Positions 1-12,621 of a stretch of 64,000 bases of DNA are shown here, one piece after another. Origin of the DNA: Codonopsis lanceolata (taxonomy: Eukaryota; Streptophyta; Magnoliopsida; Asterales; Campanulaceae); the NCBI GenBank assembly GCA_013146195.2, contig CM028382.1:9122767-9186766 (forward strand), written 5' to 3'. The notes beneath the pieces are model-generated. The model was not told the origin of the DNA. It searched no databases and saw only the letters and a program-made list of their open reading frames with translations. The position numbers and the translations under genes were made by a program. Each line of letters starts with the position of its first letter. Position 1 is the first letter of the stretch.

Positions 1-477
1 ACACTCATGTTAGTGCAATTTGAAGAAGGATAAACAAGTAAAGTAATAATCTTATAAATTTAATTTGTCAAACGAGATTATTTATTTGGGAAGAAGAGAG
101 TATAATATTCATTACTCTCTCCACAAAAGAAAAAAAAAAGCCTCACTTTCTAGTCCAAATAGATAGTCTAATTTTTAAGTTTAAACCATTAAATTCAAAA
201 ATTTATATTTAAAACCAATATATTTATCACACGATTATTTAACAGCTATTTTGTAACGGCATTCACTAGGATAATCATCCAATTCAAATCCTCTTCAGTT
301 GTGAATAACAAATTGATAGGGTTACAGATATTTTTACTCAAATTTCTCGTACAAATTAAATTTAGGTATTAAGCGATGGGTTAAATAGTGACATTTCATA
401 CCAAATAATGTGGTATCTAATCAATTATATATTTATCACCTATATTTTTATTAAAAAAAATTACCCGTATTCCAATT

Positions 478-862
478 AGATCTGATAATTGAGCGGTCGG
501 GTTGGATCGGGTTGAAACGTGTAACGGATTGAAACTCGCTATAACCTAAATATCAAACGAGCCAAAATTGACCTAGTTGGATCGGGTTGCGTTACAATGG
601 GAAGCAGATTAGAACAAGTTGACCCGTCTTAACCTAGTTTTCCCCCTCAATAATCCATACATTTATAGAGTAAAAACTATTGAGTCAAAATGGATAACGG
701 GCACTGCCTGCTTTAACCCGTTCCATTAATATTTTGAGTTGAAACAAGTTGCTCGTTTTGATCCAAAAAAATTAACAAGTTATGTTAAATCAGGTAATTC
801 AGGTTGGATCGGTGGGTTAACGGGCTCGTACCCTACCGATCCTAATTCCAATCATTACTCAT
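478..862. repeat. GGGTCGGGTTGAAACGGG dispersed repeat, copy 1
   Basis: AT-rich background with repeated TTGGATCGGGTTG, AACGGG, TTAACCCG and GTTGACCCG words. Begins near AGATCTGATAATTGAG. Same family as the copies near 5366, 20755, 23783, 25225, 61700 and 62797. Confidence 0.65.
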
Positions 863-937
863 ATGAATACAAATTGACGGGCATACATTTCAATAGTCCA
901 ATGTTGTGGAGTAGGGAGTAATAAGAGTAAAGGAATG

Positions 938-1115
938 GTTTTCTTGGTTTCCATTCCTTTGTGCACCCTAAAACTCATGAATTGAACCATGTGATATGCT
1001 TTAATGAAACAATCTCTCGACAAATCCAATTAAAACAAATGGGTTTTTTTTCTTTTTGGTTTTTTGCGGGAAAGGAAGTGTATAAGCAAAAGTGATGAAT
1101 TCTTTTAAGTTTAGA
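938..1115. repeat. Segment duplicated at 6418-6592
   Basis: Shares CAATCTCTCGACAAATCCAA and GGAAAGGAAGTGTATAA-type blocks with 6418-6592, about 80-85% by eye. Together with dispersed-repeat copies 1 and 2 directly upstream of each, this looks like one larger duplicated unit separated by the TRIM and Helitron. Confidence 0.65.
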
Positions 1116-1313
1116 CTGAGGATCTATTCGAGCTAAACGACTATTGATGGCTACAATAGGAGTCCCCACATAATCACATGCCTGGTTTATCAAGTCTTAG
1201 AGAATTGGACCTTTTCACTAGTATTGGAACTATCCACGTTAGTTGGTCCAATTTATCGGGGGACAATAGATTAATGAAAGTGAATTAACGGGTTTTAGAT
1301 TACTTGTTGATGT

Positions 1314-2051
1314 TGTAACGATCCGAGTCCGAGACTTCGGTCCGCTACGTATAACCCACACATTGGCTCACTGAGCATGTAATTGGTGTCCAGTAGTAGC
1401 ACATGACTACCTTATAAATCAAACACAAGTCTCACATCGGGTAGCTCACACGGCTCGAAGACGCAACACTGGGTCATCACCACAAGCAAAAGTCAATGGA
1501 TGATGTTAGTACCCAGTAGTAGCACATGACTACCTTATAAATCAAACACAAGTCCCACATCTACCCGATGTGAGATTGGGATATTACAATCTCCCCCACT
1601 CAAATCCTTGATGTCCTCGTCAAGTCCGAATCATACCCCGAGCGATACAGGAATCAAGAGGTGGCTCCCACTGGGATTGGAGTATTACAATCTCCCCCAC
1701 TCAAATCCTTGACGTCCTCGTCAAGTCCGAATCATACCCCGGGCGATACATGAATCAAGAGGTGGCTCCCACCTTCTGCAGTGTAGCACTTTGGCCCGTA
1801 CATCATTTGTTTCCACATTTTCGGCTGGGACTCGCTCTGATACCATTTGTAACAACCCGAGCTCGAGAGCCCGGTCCGCTACGTGTAGCCCACACACTGG
1901 TTCACTGTACACGCAACACCTTGGGTCATCAGGTCCACCACAAGCCGATCAAAAGTCCGTGGATGATGTTGGTGCCCAGTAGTAGCACATAACTATCTTA
2001 TAAATCAAATACAAGTCTCACATCTACCCGATGTAAAATTAGGGTATTACA
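1314..2051 (-). mobile_element. TRIM-like short LTR retroelement in minus orientation
   Basis: Right LTR 1848-2051 (TGTAACAACCC ... GGTATTACA) and left LTR 1314-1588 (TGTAACGATCC ... GATATTACA). Read on the minus strand, a primer-binding site (complement of GCTCTGATACCA, 1834-1845) follows the right LTR and a polypurine tract (complement of ATCTCCCCCACT, 1589-1600) precedes the left LTR. There is no coding sequence. Flanks GATGT (1309-1313) and GATGC (2052-2056) are a 4/5-matching target duplication. An about 102-bp segment with the polypurine tract is duplicated (1584-1685, 1686-1790), and the left LTR has an internal duplication (about 1388-1440, 1510-1560). Confidence 0.8.
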
Positions 2052-2337
2052 GATGCATTCGTTTTTATTGACCTATTCTATGGAGGCAACAACATGTCTA
2101 ATGAAGGCGATCAAACGAGTTTAGATTACTTACTTATAGTCGACACATATATTTATATTGACGAAAATACATTTCAGTTGTCTAATCTTTACTTTCGAGA
2201 AATGCACTGGGTCATTTCCTTCAACAGGTTGATTCAACCGGTTGTGGATCCAATACACTATAGTAGTTTTTTTTTTAAAATAATAAATACATACATATAG
2301 TTATATTATTGTTCCAAAAATCTATATATATATATTT

Positions 2338-3435
2338 AAAGTTGGTGAGGAGCACTATGGTTGTGCCACCTCACCACTTTTAGATAAATCTTCATTTTAA
2401 ATAATCCATGTGGAAGTTTTAAAAACCTTTGGTTTTCTAGCCATTAGCTAATAATAATATCTAATAACAATAAATATGATAAGGGGTATTAGTATTAGTA
2501 TATATAACTTCTTCTATTGTCAATAGTATAAGACTTATATTTAAAAACTTTTACAACTAACATTACTTCTAACCAATGTGGGATAAAACTCTTCAAGGTT
2601 AGATATTACTTCTAATGAGTCACTTTTAACATCATACTTTAAGTTTTGATATCTTATTCATCCAAAACTTGATTTGGACAAATAAATATATCATTTCGAT
2701 GTTCTTGCCGAGTAGAACACATTTACACAATTACTTTTGTCAACAAACAAATGACACGTAAAGAAATTTGTGCCTCAAGTTGCACAATTTCTTTTACTAA
2801 AAACACTAATTTTTTTAATAAGTATTATACTTTAACTCTTGATATCTTATTCATCCAAAACTCAATTTGAACAAATAAATATATCATTTCGATGCTCTCA
2901 CCAAGTAGAAGACATTTGCACAATTACATTTACCAACAAACAAATGACACGTAAAGAAATCCATGCCTCAAGTTGCAAAATTTCTCTCACTAAAAACACT
3001 AATTATTTTTTTTAACAAGTATTATACTTTAAGTCTTGATATCTTATTATAAAAAACTCAATTTGGAAAAATAAATATATCATTTTGATGCTCTCACCGA
3101 GTAGAATACATTTGCGCAATTACCTTCGTTAATAAACAAACGATACGTAAAGAAATTCGTGCCTCAAGTTACACAATTTCTTTCACAAAAAATACTAATT
3201 TTTCAACAATAGAAGAAATGTATCCCACATTGGTTAGAAATTGATGTTAGTTTTAAAAATTCTATTATTAAGTACCAATAGAAGAAATGCATCATGCATC
3301 ATACATTGATTGGAAAGTGATGTTGATTTTCAAAGTCACTAGAAAACCAAAAGTTTTTAAAGCTTCCACATGGATGCTTTAGAATGAAGATTTATCCAAA
3401 GGTAGTGAGGTGGCACAACCATAGTGCTTCTCACC

Positions 3436-3437
<2 letters not shown>
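2338..3437. repeat. Inverted-repeat block with three 195-bp tandem units inside the Helitron
   Basis: TTGGTGAGGAGCACTATGGT (from 2342) is inverted at 3413-3436; the arms match over about 100 bp. Between them lie three units that begin near 2632, 2826 and 3024 (CTTTAAGTTTTGATATCTTA ...). The second, truncated copy of the block occupies 4010-4953. Confidence 0.8.

Positions 3438-3438
<1 letters not shown>

Positions 3439-3512
<74 letters not shown>
3439..3512. repeat. (TA)n microsatellite
   Basis: About 37 uninterrupted TA dinucleotides. A comparable tract lies at 3954-4008. Confidence 0.95.
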
Positions 3513-3520
<8 letters not shown>

Positions 3521-3951
3521 ATAAAATATTACCAATAGAAGATGTATATCTCACATTGGCTAGAAAATGATGTTTAGTTTAAATTATTTTATACTATAAC
3601 ACATTGTTTAAAAAGAAAATGTTAGATTTTAAAGTCTTTAAAAGACTAAAAACTTTCACTTTTACAAGAGATGTATCTCAAAATATTCTACTATTATTAC
3701 CAATAGAAGAGATGTATCGATAACACATTGGTTAGAAATTGATGTTTGTATTAAAAATATTATTATTAATTACTAATTGAAAAGATGTATCATACATTTG
3801 TTATAAAGTGATGTTGATTTTTAAAGTTTTTTGTTAAAAAACTTCTACCATTATTACCAATAGAAAATGTATATCTCACATTGGTTAAAAAATGATGTTG
3901 ATTTTTAATTATTTTAGATTATATAAAAGACTTACTATTATTAGCAATATA

Positions 3952-4009
<58 letters not shown>

Positions 4010-4953
4010 TTTTGGTTTTCTAACAATTAACTAATAATAATACATAATAATAATCATAATGATAATGAGTATTAATTAGTATTAGTATATATAACTTCTT
4101 CTATTGTCAATAGTAGAAGACTTATATTTAAAAAAAATTACAACTAACATTACTTCTAACCAATGTGGGATAAAACTCTTCAAGGTTAGATATTCCTTCT
4201 AATGACTCATTTTTAACATCATACTTTACGTTTTGATATTTTATTCATCCAAAACTTGATTTTGACAAATAAATATATCATTTCGATGTTCTTGACGAGT
4301 AGAACACATTTGCACAATTACTTTTGTCAACAAACAAACGGCACGTAAAGAAATTTGTGCCTCAAGTTGCATAATTTCTTTCACTAAAAACACTAATTTT
4401 TAATTAGTATTATACTTTAACTCTTGATATCTTATTCATCCAAAACTCGATTTGGACAAATAAATATATGATTTCAATGCTCTCACCGAGTAGAATACAT
4501 TTACGCAATTACATTCGCCAACAAACAAATGACACGTAAAGAAATTCGTGTCTCAAGTTGCATAATTTCTCTCACAAAAAACATTAATTATTTTAATAAG
4601 CATTATACTTTAAGTCTTGATATCTTATTACCCAAAACTCGATTTGGACAAATAAATATATCATTTTGATGCTCTCACCGAGTAGAACAAATTTGCGCAA
4701 TTACCTCCGTCAACAAACAAAAGACACGTAAAGAATTTCGTGCCTCAAGTTGCACAATTTCTTTCACTAAAAACACTATTTTTTCAACAATAGAAGAGAT
4801 GTATCCCACATTGGTTAGAAATTGATGTTGGTTTTAAAAATTCTATTATTAAGTATCAATAGAAGAAATGCATCATACATTGGTTGAAAAGTGATGTTGA
4901 TTTTTAAAGTCACTTGAAAACCAAAAGTTTTTAAAGCTTCCACATGGATGCAA
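4010..4953. repeat. Second copy of the 195-bp-unit block
   Basis: Repeats the 2426-3360 sequence closely, with three units starting near 4218, 4412 and 4606. It has lost both outer inverted arms. Between and after the blocks, a 65-85-bp motif with ATGTATCCCACATTGGTTAG recurs (3215, 3530, 3700, 3850, 4795, 4985). Confidence 0.8.
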
Positions 4954-5677
4954 GTATTTCACATTGGTTACAAAGTATTCTACTATTATTATCAATAGAA
5001 AAGATGTATCACATATTGGCTATAAATTAATGTTGGTTTTAAAAATACTATTATTACTAAAAAATTACTATTATTATTAATACAAAATATGTATCTCACG
5101 TTAGCTAGAAACTTATATTAATTTTAAAAGTATTTAGGTAAAAAAAAAAATCGTTTAATATTAGTAACAATATAAAAAAAATTATAACAATAAAAGAGAT
5201 TAACAATCTAATTATAATGTCTAAAAGTCATATTATTATTACAAAAATATATATATTCCACATTATACCCGTGCATAGCACGGGCTAAATAACTAGTACA
5301 TATTTATGTTTGTTCGAAAATATATATGGGCATAAAAAATAAAAATAATAATATGTCATCTCTCATTAAGCCCGACAATTACGTACAACTCGGAACCGGT
5401 TATCCCACCCGAACCGACCTCCAAAAATTATCTGACACAACCCAACCAATTAACAATTTTGGGTCGAAACGAAGAACCCGTTTCAACCCAAAAAAAAATA
5501 TATTAACTAATTGGGGTTAAAGCGGATCGGACCAGTTACCCATTTCGACCCCCTGGTTTTTACTTTTATAAATGTATGACTTTTGGGGGGATCTGAGTTA
5601 AGACGGGCCGGCATCTATAAGTAAGTACATGGCTTCAACCCGAATCTCGACCTGCTTAATATTTTGGTTATAATGGG

Positions 5678-6306
5678 CAGTGGCGGATCTATGAAAATGT
5701 TGACCGGTGTCCAAAATTTTAGCTACTCCCTTCGTCCCAAAATATATTTTGGGGCTTTTCACGTAAACCAATGGAACATATTATAAAGACCAAACTACCC
5801 CTATTCAAACATTAATGAGGTGTCTTGATATTCTTGTTCAAAGAGCCAAACACGGGTTACGGAGTCAATAAATATGGGTAGAATTAGAGAAAAAAAAAGG
5901 AAAAAGTTCCTTAAAAATTATAAAGTGTCATCTATTTTGGAACAAAAAAACTCTCTCAAAACGTCATATATTATGGGAGGAGGTGATATTACATAAAAAA
6001 AAATATATAAATTACAATTTATCATTTACGCGCTTTCATACGTTGAAAACGTGTAATTACATCATCATCACTAACATTCATTAACATGTCTTTTTCGATA
6101 TAACATACAAGAGAATCATTTAAAAATTGATCGGACATTCGATTTCATAAATCAGTCTTGACAATATTTTTTACGGAGAATTTGGGAGGGGTCCAATAAA
6201 TTTTTTTTGAGGGGTCCAATTGTCAAATATCACAAACCTACTCCCAATTTTTTTTTCTTGAGCGATGTCCATGGACACCCCTACAAGCCATGTAGATCCG
6301 CCACTG
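5678..6306. mobile_element. hAT-type non-autonomous element, 629 bp, perfect 8-bp TSD
   Basis: CAGTGGCGGATCTATG (left) and GTAGATCCGCCACTG (right) are terminal inverted repeats. ATAATGGG flanks both sides (5670-5677, 6307-6314). It contains a Stowaway-like copy at 5726-5981. It interrupts one copy of the GGGTCGGGTT dispersed repeat. Confidence 0.9.
5726..5981. mobile_element. Stowaway-like MITE nested in the hAT element
   Basis: CTCCCTTCGTCCCAAAATAT at the left; the right end CATATATTATGGGAGGAGG is degenerate. Same subfamily as 17535. Confidence 0.65.
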
Positions 6307-6417
6307 ATAATGGGTTAGGTCTCGTTTCAACCCGTTACCTATCACAACTCGACACATATTCAACCCCATCCCATTTGTGATGCCAATCTCTCATCAACTT
6401 GTTGAGAGAAATGGCTG

Positions 6418-6592
6418 GATGCCATTCCCTTTACATTCCTTTATGCACTCTGAAACTCACAAATAGAACAAAGAGATCTTCTTTAATCAAACAATCTCTC
6501 GACAAATCCAATCAACACAATTGGGTTTTTCATTTTGTTTTCTAGTGGAAAAGGAAAGTGTATAAAAAACAAGTGATGGACATTTAGTTTTG
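6418..6592. repeat. Segment duplicated at 938-1115
   Basis: See the partner copy. No coding sequence in either. Confidence 0.65.
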
Positions 6593-6839
6593 GAGGTTTG
6601 CTAAAGCCTAAAGGGAAAGGAAAACTGAAGGGGCCATTGATCGGGTGCTTGTAAAGCCACCCTATTCACAGGCAAAGGCAAAGACTTTGTTGTTTTCTTC
6701 CTTATGGGTCGGGCAAGCCGATAAAATATTCAATGATTTCGAAGCATCACATAACACGATTAAACAGTTTACACAAAATGATATTGTTTCTAGTATCTTA
6801 AAGTACGAGATTCAACATATTACTATTAATTGAAATGTA

Positions 6840-7740
6840 ATATAAAACATGTCACATAATTATTCCGAGACCATGAAATATTTTCTCGAGCAGCTCGAAT
6901 GCCCCACATATCATAAAATACCAAGGTTCTAAAAATCGTTAGGCGGCGTAGTCGGGCGTGTCGGGACCTAGAATAAGACATAATTACCATTTGTTTGATA
7001 AATTACATCAAAGATCAAACACATTAACTACAGATTAAATTTTTTTTTTATATTTATCATTTTATCAAACACTTGTCTATATTTGTAAAATGAACAAAAA
7101 TATACCAACCTACCATTAATTTCAATTCTCAACAATCTCAAAGTAATAAACCAGCAAAGTTTAAAACTAAAAACAAAAAAAAATATTACTCCACCTACCT
7201 ACTGTCCCTACAACCCACAGTCTAACATATCATCTCTAATCTCTTCTCATTCTAAATTTGAGTCTCAAGACAACCCCCTTCTTCTTTATCTTTTTTTCTT
7301 CATCTTTCTTCTATCTATCTGGCAGACCGACAACCCTTTTTTCTTCCTTTCTTTTTTATCTTCTCGCTTTCTCTCCGGCAGACCGACTCTCATTTTTTCA
7401 TCCTCCAATCTCTTTCCTCATAAATCTAACCCTTTAATATATCCTCTCTCTCATCCCACCGAATATCCACAAAATCAAACTCTTTTTCTTTCTACCTCCC
7501 TCTCTGCCTCACCATTACCACTCCCCCTTCCTTCTCCCGTTTGACCCCTCTTCCTTCGCTGGTCACCACATGCCACAAAATCAAAACTACAAAAATAAAT
7601 TAAGGTCGACGAGGTTTGACGTAGGCACTGACTTAGTCGATTAGGCGACGATTAAAAATGTCGCGACGATAGAGGCGCTAAAAGCTAAGGAGTTTTAACA
7701 ATCTGTAAAATACTAAGAGCCAAAGGCACCGTTTCACTGC
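6840..7740. other. Unassigned repeat-like region
   Basis: GTTCTAAAAATCGTTAGGCG at 6931 and GGCGACGATTAAAAATGTCG near 7644 look like diverged inverted termini around a CT-rich core (7200-7560). Probably a decayed transposon; target duplication not found. Confidence 0.35.
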
Positions 7741-8137
7741 TACTATATATAATGTGGGAATGGGACCACTAACATAACACATTCACGAGAAAAAATATTA
7801 AGACGAAAGAATAATACTAAGCCAAAACTTTGGGCCGACAAACGGAATGATCCACCCGTAAATTGCACCATGCGGAGGCCAGTTTTCTTGATTGGTTCGA
7901 CACCTGTTTTACTAAAAACACTAGAGGACACACACACAAAAAGGGGAAGGTTTTTTATAATGTTTATTTTTCCGTACTAACCATTGATGATCTGGTTTCC
8001 ATCGTTTATTAGGGTTCGACTATTTCATCCTCATTGTGAGGGAAATAATCGGTAAATTTTTGTCATGTTATATCAACTTTCTAACATAGTGTGTTGTTTG
8101 TTTGTTTGTTTGTTTTTTGAACTCAATGTTATATATA

Positions 8138-8393
8138 CTCCCTCCGTCTTTAATTTATTGTTCTGGTTGATCCGGCGTACCGTTTAAGAAAACTTATTTG
8201 ACTGGATTATTAATATTGGTTTAATGTGTAGTTTCCTTTAAAGCCGCGTATATGTGGCACATAATTAAAGTAGGGTGAAAAAATAAGGGTAAAGTGGTAA
8301 AAGTTATGTTTTAAAAAGGTAAGTTTTAAAGTGGACAATAATTTTAGGACGGACGAAAAAGGAAAAGAGGACGATAATTTAGGACGGAGGGAG
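8138..8393. mobile_element. Stowaway MITE
   Basis: CTCCCTCCGTC ... GGACGGAGGGAG inverted ends, TA target duplication on both sides, 256 bp. Confidence 0.9.
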
Positions 8394-8971
8394 TATTTGT
8401 TAACAAAAAATAATATCGTCAATCCACCGTTAAAAATAGTAGTGGACATGCTTGACATGTATTCCTCCATTTCTAAATAATTGATTATTTTATTTTTCAC
8501 TAAATTTAAGTTTTCCAATAATTACGAAAATTAAGAAAACTTGAGAACCCTAAAACCAAATGTTGAATTGCAAAGCAAAACATATAGGGTGCATATGATA
8601 TGTGACTTTTAAGGTTGAATTTTAGGTTTTGATTTTGATTTTGATTTTTTTGATGATAATTAAAGAAAAATATGAGAGGGATCAAGACAAACTAGCGAGG
8701 TCAAAGAGAGAAAAATTCAAAAATAAAAACTCAATGTCGTAAAACCTACGGTCTATTCTCTATTTAAGAACTTTGATTTTTGGGTTTCCATTTTTTGTCG
8801 ACTGTCTGTTTATCATTTCTTACTTAATCTTCATTTAGTACAAAACAAAAATAATTTTAAAAAATTAACAATAAAATCACGGTGCCGAATGCATCCATAA
8901 TTTATCATTTTAAGTCTTAAACCAAGAAGAGGTGGAAAGAGGGGCATGATGGTCTATTTTAGTGAGTATTA

Positions 8972-9141
8972 CTCCCTCCGTTTGGGAAAAAAATCAACTA
9001 TTTTACTTTGTGATGTTTCGTTTAAATAGTTTATTTTTAAAATTTAAGACATAAAAATATTATTTTATTATTAATAAAATATTATTTTTAAAATAAAAAA
9101 TTAATTTTCAAACGATAACTATTTATCGCAAACGGAGGGAG
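8972..9141. mobile_element. Stowaway MITE
   Basis: CTCCCTCCGTTTGGG ... CAAACGGAGGGAG inverted ends, 170 bp. Different subfamily from 8138; the right TA is altered to TG. Confidence 0.8.
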
Positions 9142-9145
9142 TGTA

Positions 9146-12100
9146 TATTATATAGAGTTAAAAAGGATGAGGGGATGAACCAATTAAATTGAGCAAACGT
9201 GGGGACGACTATGTCGAAAGTTGCAATCTTTTTTAAGTTTTTAACAAATCACTTTTTAAAGTAAAAGGCAAGTTACCCACCAGCATAGTTGTACAGTACA
9301 ACAATAGGCTCCAAGGCTGAAACTGCAAGCACACGGGTTGTTCTATCATTATTCATTGCTTGGAAGGAAAAAACCTTTATGTGTGTGTGTGTTATTTTTT
9401 ATTATTTTTTGAGAGTTCATATCCCCTATATCATTTGTATGTATCACTGGTGTATCACTTTTCATCTCCATCATTGCATCTCAATTATTACATCTCAACC
9501 AATGATTAAGATGAAAAATAGTACACCAGTGATACACACAAATAGTACAGGAGATCTGGACTCTTTTTTTTTGGGGGGGGGGGTGTGATTCATTCATTGA
9601 TTTCATTATATTCTCCCCTCCTTTGTTAACTTTGATTATCTGTTCAATCTATAAGTATTCAAACTATTATCATCTCCATTTCCCCTACATTTGGCATTAA
9701 ATTAAGGGATTGGATATCATGATGCTCCTCTAAAGAGAACCATTTTGTTTTTGATGAGGTTGAAAGTTCTATTTCTAGATTTAAATTATATTTTATTTTA
9801 TAAATTTTGTTAAAGAGCGTCTAAATATAAAGAGTAACATCGATTCCCCGTCAATCTAATTAAAATAAATTATATCAACAACTTTACAATACTGTGAAAT
9901 CACATCAACAATATTATCGTTTGCACTTAATTGTTTTTCGTTTTTAGGTCATTTATTAGGAATAGAAGAATATAAATATTTTTAGTAGGTAAACCGTATG
10001 TTTGAGAGCCTTCTGGTTGTATTTGGTGAATCTCCGATTGATATTGGTGTAGTCTCTTTTCTATACCGAATGTGGATGAAAATTTCATTCACAAAAAATA
10101 ATATGAATTTCAAATTACATGTTAGTTGACCCTTTGTTTTTGTTTTTATTTTTATTTTTGGATTTGGTTAAAATGTGTCTTAAAAGCACACTTCACGAGT
10201 TTAAATATAATAAACATTTTTCAGTGTCTACCTATATACAAATTTCAATGTATAAAATATACTTGCTTGAATTCTAAATATTTGTTTTGTTTGACGACAC
10301 AAAGATTTTAAATAAAAAAAGAAGCTAATTGAGTCTATTATAAATATTGGTATAATATATAATTTTTAAAAATCTACAATATTATCCTAAATAAAGATAA
10401 AATGATAAAAATATTTTTTAAAAAGAAAAATATATAAACATAATAATTTTTTTGTAAATGAACGAAAAGAAAGCATGATAGTCATTTAGGAAAGGGTAAA
10501 TATTTGTGTAAAACGATTTTATAAATATTTTTTATAAAACAAATCATTTTTATTCGATTAATTATGTATTGATGAGTTAAACTGTAAATAAATAACATTT
10601 CATCTTATAAATTAAGATCCATAACACTGTTTTACATTAGATGCACTCTATGAACAATAACACGTGATGTGTTCTAAAAAAAAGGATATATAACATCAAA
10701 TTTAGGCGAGTAATTTGAGAAAATTTTGTCTAGTAATCATAAAAGTGCACACCTTTTAAGCAATAAAAAAACTTGATGCCTACTAGAGGTATATATATAA
10801 GCAAAATTACTAATAAGCCAACCCACCCAAAAAGGTGTGACAATTGGGACCACTAGGTTATGCTATTCATCATTTTTACCACATTACATGAATGTATCGT
10901 AAAGCTAAACTCTTATGTACATAGAATTTCCTCATATTATTTGACAAAACATAAGTAAAATTGTATAACCTTTTTATTTGACAATTTTGTTCTACTTTAC
11001 TTTAGTAGCATCAAACCTTTTACCTAAAAGTGGAAGAAAAAAAAGGTTTCATATTTTTACAAAAAATATGTCTAGTCTTTTGAACTTCGTCCGTTATTAA
11101 TTGAACAGATTGTACGATGCAATTTGTTTTTTAAGTATTTGAATGATAATTGGACGTACGATTACACATAATGAATACGATGAGTATTGATCTTATGTAG
11201 TTCGTTTTCCTTCTATTTTTCGAATAATAACTGAACTTGTGATGATATGCGATGAATAAAATAAGTACTCTTCTTGTTTTAAAATTATTATTATGTTTGA
11301 TTTTTTTTGGGTCAAATATGATGCTTTTCAAGTGTAAATATGATTTATATTTTTTATTTTTTAAAAAATAATCATAAAACAAGTTAGTTTTAGTTCAAAT
11401 TATTGTTATGTTTTCCTTTTTCCTAGGTCCCAAAAGCTTTGCTTGAATTTTTTTTCAAGACAACCTTTTTACCAGTTTATATTTATTTTTTTTCATCGTA
11501 CTTTAATTATAAGACAAATATGTATGGATAGTAAAAGAAACTACACATTAAACAAATATTAATAATCAAGTTAATTATGTTTTCTTTAATTTGTGTGTCA
11601 GATCAAATATAACAATAATTTTGGAATAAAGGGAATAGTTTTTTTTTTTGACAAGCGATTAGGTGGCTGTCGAGCTTAGTAATTCAAAAATACTTCAAAT
11701 TACGTGTTTTATGATTTAAAAAAATAAATATCAAATTTACGTTTTGAAAAACATCCTATGTGATTTAAAAAAATCAAAGAATGACAATAATTTTTTGACA
11801 AAAGGAGTATTTATCTACTACATTATTAGTTTATTTCAAAAGTAAGATAAGATTAGGCATAGCTAAAAAATGTAGGTTTTGACCTTTCACTTTTAGTGCT
11901 AATACGAACAATTTTTTTAAGAAATGGGTCTAAGGTTAACTTTTTTCTTAATTTATTTTTGTTGCTTAAACATCCTTAAAAATTTGAAAAACATTGTTAC
12001 CCCACCAATGTCTTGTAACATCATTTTTGTCAACCATAATTGAAAGTGAACTTATTCATAAATTTCCTTTCAAGTATCCCTTTATCCAATGGATTTGAAA

Positions 12101-12600
12101 GGAACTAATCATCACATTCCTTTCCTTCCGGTAAAAACTTGTTAATCAAAATAGTAAAAGTAGATTTAAAATTTAAATCGATTTCTTTAAAAATAGTATT
12201 ATAATAAATTTATCAAAAAAAATTAAATATATTTATTTAAATCTTCTGAAGATTTAGGATCTTCAGAAGATCCACTGTTCAGGTCAGGTCTCCGAGACCC
12301 GAACATTGAATAACCCTAATTAGCTACAAGAAAAGTAAAAATTCTTTTCCCATAGTAAACCTTACAAATTTCTACTCAATTACTTAACACAAAATCCCAT
12401 CTTAGCCTTAATCCCAAGCATTTTTATTCTCGTTTCAAATGATGCTTTTCCACGCGCCACCACGAGCGCGTAGCCAAATCCATTTCTATACAACTCGTCT
12501 AAACTGTACGTATATATGAATACAACTAATCTACTTAACTAACGCCGTCTTTCACGTCCTACCGTTATTTTATTTACAAAAATCAAACTAAATTAAAAAT
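9146..12600. other. Intergenic 3' of the kinase, no gene seen
   Basis: AT-rich. Apart from the MITE-like copy at 10503 I see only short palindromes, e.g. ATCTTCTGAAGATTTAGGAT at 12241, about 350 bp beyond the kinase stop. Confidence 0.4.
10503..10637. repeat. GTAAGACGGTTTTAC-type small MITE family, copy 1
   Basis: About 135 bp. Left TAAAACGATTTTATAAATAT and right CATCTTATAAATTAAGATCC conserve the positions and words of the copies near 27158, 27643, 29985 and 31388. Confidence 0.55.
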
Positions 12601-12621
12601 CCTTACACAGTTACACGTGTG

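Larger units (their letters stand above)
2321..5296 (+). mobile_element. Helitron, about 3.0 kb, with duplicated internal arrays
   Basis: 5' end TCTATATATATATATTTAAA after an A (2320). The 3' end has a 7-bp stem-loop CCCGTGC-ATA-GCACGGG (5268-5284) and then CTAAATAACTAG, ending CTAG (5293-5296) before a T (5297). This matches the Helitron rule (5' TC, 3' hairpin plus CTRR, insertion between A and T). There are no Rep/helicase genes, so it is non-autonomous. The interior holds two related blocks (2426-3360 and 4010-4953), each with about three 195-bp repeats. Confidence 0.75.
5366..6370. repeat. GGGTCGGGTTGAAACGGG dispersed repeat, copy 2, split by a hAT insertion
   Basis: Left part 5366-5677 and right part 6307-6370 join across the 629-bp hAT element. 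Contains TTGGGTCGAAACG and CATTTCGACCCC words. Confidence 0.65.

Noticed and set aside
11131..11382. 83-codon minus-strand frame
   Set aside because: Pure AT-rich composition, no family resemblance, no splice-linked partners.
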